Positions 14,771-17,530 of a DNA stretch of 17,530 bases are shown one piece after another. The stretch comes from an uncultured Phenylobacterium sp. (GTDB lineage: Bacteria > Pseudomonadota > Alphaproteobacteria > Caulobacterales > Caulobacteraceae): positions 1 through 17,530 of the forward strand of contig CAMFHW010000017.1 in assembly GCA_945952175.1 (NCBI GenBank), in the 5' to 3' direction. The position numbers and the translations under genes are program-made. The notes under the pieces were generated by a model. It did no database searches. It saw nothing but the letters and a program-made list of their open reading frames with translations, and was not told the origin of the DNA. The first letter of the stretch is position 1. Each line of letters starts with the position of its first letter.

Positions 14771-15577
14771 CTACGCGTCCAGCGGTTCCGGGGCGGCGCC
14801 GATGACGCCGGTGAGGCGGCCGGGGGCTCGGGCGAGGCGGTCGTCGTGGGGCTGGTAGAAGCCCATGAGGCCGAAGAGCTTGAGGCCGCCGACGTCGGCG
14901 ATCAGCTCGGCGGCGACGCCGTCGTGGCTGAGTTTTTCCTCGATGGCCGCAGCGGGGCCGGCCGCGTCGGTGACCCAGTAGGTGAGGTCGCGGCCGGTGG
15001 GCTCGACGGTCACCTCGGCGGCGGCCAAGGCGTTGAGGGGCCCCCAGGCGTTGAGGCAGGGCAGGGCGGCGAAGACGCGGAGCTTCGGCTCGGCCAGCAG
15101 GCGGCCCCACCAGGGGGTGTCGGAGGCCAGCGACAGGACGGCCACGCCGCCCGGCGTCTTGGCCGCGGCGATGGCCTCTTCCGGCTTGGCGACCTGGACG
15201 AGGCCGGGCGCGACGCCGAAACGCATGCGGGCGACCTCGACCGAGCGGGCCGGCGTCTTGCCGCCGAACACCGCCAGGTGGAACGGGCCCTGGCGGGACA
15301 GGCTGTCGCCGATCAGCTCGCGCCAGATGCGCACGATCAGGGACGGCGTCGCGGCTTCGCGCGGCTTGGCCAGCAGGGTGCGCAGCAGCTGGGCCTCGCG
15401 GCCCGGACGCAGGCCGAACTTGCCCGCGTCGCCGGCGGCGGCCTTGGCCTCGGCCACCTTGCGGGCGAGGCCGGCGCGCTCGTCGATCAGGGCCAGCAGG
15501 TGGGCGTCGATCCCATCCAGGCGCGCGCGGATCGCCTCCAGCGAGGGCGCGGCGGTCTTGGGATCGGCGTCGGCCAT
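14771..15577 (-). CDS. AroQ-type chorismate mutase with an unassigned C-terminal domain
   Basis: 268 aa. Residues 11-96 form an AroQ (all-helical) chorismate mutase: LEAIRARLDGIDAHLLALIDER with Arg18 and Arg34, GLARKVAEAK with Lys45, the GREAQLL helix with Arg60/Glu61, and the closing IWRELIGDSLSRQ ending in Gln96. These correspond to the known chorismate-binding Arg, Lys, Glu and Gln positions. The enzyme rearranges chorismate to prephenate, the substrate of the nearby TyrC. Residues 97-268 (from FHLAVFGGK) have the look of an alpha/beta domain, perhaps a strongly diverged prephenate dehydratase-like fold, but I do not see the TRF dehydratase motif or a clear ACT motif, so I leave it unnamed. 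Start: ATG at 15577 with GGGGGA five bases upstream; the longer in-frame start at 15715 would run into repeat DNA. Same strand as hisC-tyrC. Confidence 0.88.
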   Translation of the reverse strand: MADADPKTAAPSLEAIRARLDGIDAHLLALIDERAGLARKVAEAKAAAGDAGKFGLRPGREAQLLRTLLAKPREAATPSLIVRIWRELIGDSLSRQGPFHLAVFGGKTPARSVEVARMRFGVAPGLVQVAKPEEAIAAAKTPGGVAVLSLASDTPWWGRLLAEPKLRVFAALPCLNAWGPLNALAAAEVTVEPTGRDLTYWVTDAAGPAAAIEEKLSHDGVAAELIADVGGLKLFGLMGFYQPHDDRLARAPGRLTGVIGAAPEPLDA

Positions 15578-15919
15578 ATTGTCCCCCGAAAACTGAGGGT
15601 TGGCGCTTAGGTCATTGCGACCGGACGCGCAATAGGGCGCGTCGGCGCAAGAAAGTTGCAGGCGAAACCAACGGCGTGGTGAAAGAAATGGAACCACGAA
15701 AAGCACGAAAGACACGAACGTGCCCCTCGGCCCGTCGCGCGGCGTCTTGGCAGCCTTGCGAATTAGCCACGGACGACACGGACAGGGCGCGTGTCGCGCG
15801 CGATCATTTGGCGGCGGACTCTCAGGAGAGGTGAGTTCGTGTTTTTCGTGGTTCCCCTTTTGGCGCGCGGGGAAACGCGAAGCGCCGCCGGGAGGGCCCG
15901 GCGGCGTGGGGCGCGGTCG
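15578..15919. other. intergenic region upstream of chorismate mutase; repeat-rich, no gene seen
   Basis: This 342-base gap should contain the promoter of the chorismate mutase gene in its first 100 bases; I could not choose a convincing -35/-10 pair. From 15690 to 15855 it is occupied by an inverted pair of the GAACCACGAA repeat. Frames across it are open only because the DNA is GC-rich, and no translation looks like a protein. Confidence 0.5.
15690..15855. repeat. inverted pair of the GGAACCACGAA repeat
   Basis: GGAACCACGAAAAGCACGAA at 15690-15709 pairs with the inverted copy at 15836-15855 (19 of 20 bases). Within the loop, CCACGGACGACACGGAC at about 15768-15784 looks like a related, diverged repeat unit (CCACGGA-n-CACGGA). 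The same GAACCACGAA core recurs at 16388 and 16488 and, inverted, near 16530-16558. Confidence 0.7.
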
Positions 15920-16264
15920 CTATTCCGGCTTGGCGTGGGTGGCGACGAGGGCGCGGAGCTTGGCGGCGGCGAGGCCGCGGGCCTGCTTCTCGAACTGGAC
16001 CACGCCGGGGGGCGCGGACTTGGTGAACTCCTCGGGCAGGAATTCCAGGTCGTCGGCCGATTGGTTGAGGTCCATCGGCGGTAGTTTGAGCTCTTCGCGC
16101 ATGCGGATCAGCTCTTCGATGGCGAGCAGGGCGATGAGGCCGTTCGCGTGGGTGACCAGGCTCGCCATGTTGACGGCGTGCTGCACCTCGGGGGGCGGCA
16201 TCTTGGGCTGGCCGCCCAGGCCCGGCAGCGGCGGCATCTTCGGCGGGGGCAGGTTGTTGGCCAT
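15920..16264 (-). CDS. small protein of unknown function
   Basis: 114 aa, unrecognised. The first 27 residues are proline- and glycine-rich (LPPPKMPPLPGLGG, KMPPPE). A helical stretch follows at about 28-58 (VNMASLVTHANGLIALLAIEELIRMREEL) that could pack as an amphipathic or weakly membrane-associated helix. The last third is charged and ends FEKQARGLAAAKLRALVATHAKPE. There is no signal peptide and no cysteine. Start: ATG at 16264 with GAGGAG seven bases upstream, a strong ribosome site that argues for a real gene; the in-frame ORF extends further to 16402 but through repeat DNA. It stands alone between two repeat-rich gaps, on the same strand as chorismate mutase, 342 bases upstream of it. 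Confidence 0.75.
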   Translation of the reverse strand: MANNLPPPKMPPLPGLGGQPKMPPPEVQHAVNMASLVTHANGLIALLAIEELIRMREELKLPPMDLNQSADDLEFLPEEFTKSAPPGVVQFEKQARGLAAAKLRALVATHAKPE

Positions 16265-16387
16265 CTCAAGACTCCTCGTCACAGCTTCGGCCCCAGGGTC
16301 GCATGGCCGCCGCGCGCGGGAAAGCGCATGGCGGCCCGGAACGGGACGCTTCGGCGGGGTGGGTGCAAGGGATGGGCCGGATTTTTT

Positions 16388-16411
16388 GGAACCACGAACC
16401 ACACGAACGGG
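16388..16411 (+). repeat. single GGAACCACGAA repeat unit
   Basis: GGAACCACGAACCACACGAA begins at 16388 and shares its first 11 bases with the arms at 15690 and (inverted) 15855. I found no inverted partner for this one nearby. Confidence 0.55.
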
Positions 16412-16430
16412 TTCTCGGCGTCCCGATTCC

Positions 16431-16625
16431 GCTCGTCCCGGCGAATGCCGGGATCCAGATCAGAGGCCTCGGCGTGCGAAGGATTTTGAACCACGAAGAC
16501 ACGAAGGGCGCGAAGGAGCCGAGCTGACCTTCGTGTTCTTCGTGGGCTTGGTGGTTGAATGGGCCGGCCTTCGGCCCGCGGTGCGGAGTCATGGGATCTG
16601 GATCCCGGCGTTCGCCGGGATGAGC
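16431..16625. repeat. nested inverted repeat (CCCGGCGAA palindrome outside, GAACCACGAAG inside)
   Basis: The outer arms, 31 bp each, lie at 16431-16461 and 16595-16625 and match at 29 of 31 bases. Each arm is itself a small hairpin of the type TCCCGGCGAAtGCCGGGA. The inner arms, TTGAACCACGAAGACACG... (16486-16507) and its inverted copy (16528-16558), pair over about 20 bases with a short insertion on the right side. A further hairpin, GGGCCG-n5-CGGCCC, lies at 16561-16577. Confidence 0.75.
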
Positions 16626-16711
16626 GGAGGGGGAATATGGCCCGCTGTTCGTGTGATTCATTGTTCTTGTTTTGTTCTTGACGGCGTGCGCCCTTTGTGA
16701 GACGATCTTGC

Positions 16712-17389
16712 ATGGTCGGCGGTTTGCCTTCGATTGGCCGGTCGGCGGCGGGCGAGACGCAGTTCGACTGGGCGTTCGCCGAGGTGATCTGCGCGCGGCT
16801 GGCGGCCGGGGAGAGCCTGCGGGCGATCTGCCGGGATGCGGACATGCCCTCGGTGCAGACCCTGGCGGTGTGGCGGCGCCATTCGCCGGAGTTCGGCGCT
16901 GCGCTGGCCGCGGCGCGGCGGGAGGGCCAGGGCTTGCGGGCCGAGCGGCGCGAGGGGCTGGCGGCCCTGAAGCGGCGGGCCGTGGTGGTGCGGCGCGAGG
17001 GCTTGGCGCGCAATCCGGGCCGGCCCAGCACCTATGACTATGAGCTCGGGTTGGCGATCTGCACGCGGATCGCGCTCGGCGAGAGCCTGGAGGCGGTGTG
17101 CCGCGATCCCGACCTGCCGCCGGTGGCCACCATCTATAACTGGCTGCGGCGCTGGCCGGACTTCGCCCGCGCCTATCGGCTCGCCCGCGAGATGCAGCTC
17201 GACCTGATCTGCGGCCAGATGCGCGAACTGGCCGACGGCGCGACGCGCGAGACCCTGGGCGTGGTGAAGCTGAAGATCGCCGTGCTCAAGGACCAAGCAC
17301 GAAGGCTGGGCGCCAAGGGCTGCTATGCGGAGCCTCCGCCGGTCTGGGAGGTGACGACGGTGCGGTGGGAGGATGTGCGGGGGACGTGA
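16712..17389 (+). CDS. orphan protein with two tandem Sf6-type terminase small subunit-like HTH regions
   Basis: 225 aa from ATG at 16712 (GTG at 16697 would add five residues; neither has a strong ribosome site). Two related segments are visible. Residues 26-69 read ICARLAAGESLRAICRDADM then a TLAVWRRHSPEF helix and AALAAAR. Residues 116-160 read ICTRIALGESLEAVCRDPDL then TIYNWLRRWPDF and RAYRLAREMQ. The pattern I-A-x-G-x-S-L-x-x-I/V-C, then P-x-x-x-T-x-x-x-W, then F-x-x-x-Y-x-x-A-R is that of phage Sf6 gp1-like terminase small subunits, which bind packaging DNA through a helix-turn-helix. The second unit, followed by ELADGATRETLGVVKLKI, is the better match and continues like the family; the first is the more degenerate. 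They are joined by a basic linker (about 70-105). No terminase large subunit, portal or capsid gene is seen nearby. It is probably a DNA-binding protein; a domesticated phage gene is an inference. Confidence 0.8.
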   Translation: MVGGLPSIGRSAAGETQFDWAFAEVICARLAAGESLRAICRDADMPSVQTLAVWRRHSPEFGAALAAARREGQGLRAERREGLAALKRRAVVVRREGLARNPGRPSTYDYELGLAICTRIALGESLEAVCRDPDLPPVATIYNWLRRWPDFARAYRLAREMQLDLICGQMRELADGATRETLGVVKLKIAVLKDQARRLGAKGCYAEPPPVWEVTTVRWEDVRGT

Positions 17390-17442
17390 GGTCCGCTAAC
17401 GACCCATTGCTGACCTGGGCCCGCTCGCACAATCTGGGTCCA
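17389..17442 (-). repeat. degenerate intergenic repeat, copy 3 (inverted; AGCGGACCT ... TGGACCCAG)
   Basis: On the minus strand TGGACCCAG (17434-17442) precedes AGCGGACCT (17389-17397), the same two parts in the same order as copy 1 at 2381-2406, with longer spacing. It begins in the stop codon of the terminase-like gene. Confidence 0.4.
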
Positions 17443-17505
17443 TGGGGCGCACGGATCGTTTAGGCCAGTTTCCGACCAATATCTGGCGCGCAGCCAGGAT
17501 CGCGT

Positions 17506-17511
17506 TTGACA
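17506..17511 (+). promoter_or_regulatory. possible -35 element at window end
   Basis: TTGACA is an exact consensus -35 hexamer, but the window ends 19 bases later, so no -10 can be checked. Confidence 0.2.
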
Positions 17512-17530
17512 TTGTCGGCGCAAAGGAAGC

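Larger units (their letters stand above)
16265..16711. other. intergenic region packed with inverted repeats; no gene seen
   Basis: 447 bases between divergent genes. About 16388-16625 is filled by GAACCACGAA copies, a pair of long inverted arms (16431-16461 with 16595-16625) and a hairpin GGGCCG-n5-CGGCCC at 16561-16577. After the repeats, 16661-16680 holds TTGTTCTTG twice in tandem, and TTGACG at 16678-16683 could be a -35 element for the downstream gene. I see no convincing -10. Confidence 0.55.

Noticed and set aside
16661..16680. TTGTTCTTG repeated twice, considered as a regulator site
   Set aside because: Only two short copies with no symmetry and no known binding protein to match; it may be chance near a weak promoter.
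15720..16700. 326-aa plus-strand open frame over the small unknown gene and repeats
   Set aside because: It runs through inverted repeats, has no ribosome site or domain, and opposes a short gene with a strong GAGGAG site.
2467..17389. Idea that the terminase-like orphan is the ligand or partner of the STAND sensor, since some Avs proteins sense terminase
   Set aside because: The genes are about 9 kb apart with housekeeping genes between, and Avs proteins sense the large, not the small, terminase subunit; no evidence links them here.

Overview
The window is GC-rich DNA (by eye well over 60% G+C, strong G/C preference at third codon positions) from a free-living alphaproteobacterium. The hisC-tyrC pair, the GC-rich style, the small COG2827-type GIY-YIG gene and the dispersed palindromes that read GTGTCATCCCGG and GAACCACGAAG suggest the Caulobacterales (Caulobacter/Phenylobacterium-like). 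That placement is an inference from style and content, not from a marker gene. I see no rRNA, tRNA, CRISPR array or insertion sequence.

Layout. (1) 1-2335, plus strand: the 3' part of a GMC-family FAD oxidoreductase, translationally coupled to a TIM-barrel sugar isomerase/epimerase, probably part of a sugar (possibly 3-keto-glycoside) catabolic operon. (2) 2467-7575, minus strand: one very large orphan gene (about 1700 aa) with an N-terminal PD-(D/E)xK-like nuclease region, a STAND-type P-loop ATPase and a long helical C-terminus. This is the architecture of Avs-like anti-phage sensors and is the best candidate here for an undescribed system. Intergenic segments on both sides carry the same degenerate repeat, with AGCGGACCTT as core. 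(3) 7918-9809: a TonB-like proline-rich membrane-anchored protein (plus), convergent with an SMR efflux gene and an ArsR-SRPBCC regulator pair (minus). A clear palindromic operator abuts the arsR start codon. (4) 9945-11972, plus: an EF-G paralogue whose switch II histidine is replaced by serine. (5) 12038-15577, minus: an aromatic amino-acid block. Chorismate mutase (with an unrecognised C-terminal domain) makes prephenate, TyrC oxidises it to 4-hydroxyphenylpyruvate, and the HisC-family aminotransferase can complete tyrosine (and/or act in histidine synthesis). The block is split by a plus-strand cassette: a GIY-YIG nuclease gene between two directly repeated, highly structured elements of about 115 bp with inverted ends. 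(6) 15578-16711: a small conserved-looking gene of unknown function between two intergenic regions packed with inverted copies of a GAACCACGAA repeat and a CCCGGCGAA palindrome family. (7) 16712-17389, plus: an orphan protein with two tandem copies of a helix-turn-helix region resembling the Sf6-type phage terminase small subunit, with no other phage gene in view. The last 140 bases hold another copy of the AGCGGACCT repeat and a possible -35 element.

Most of the window is ordinary chromosomal metabolism. The accessory signals are the STAND-nuclease gene, the repeat-flanked GIY-YIG cassette, the terminase-like orphan and the repeat-dense intergenic DNA.
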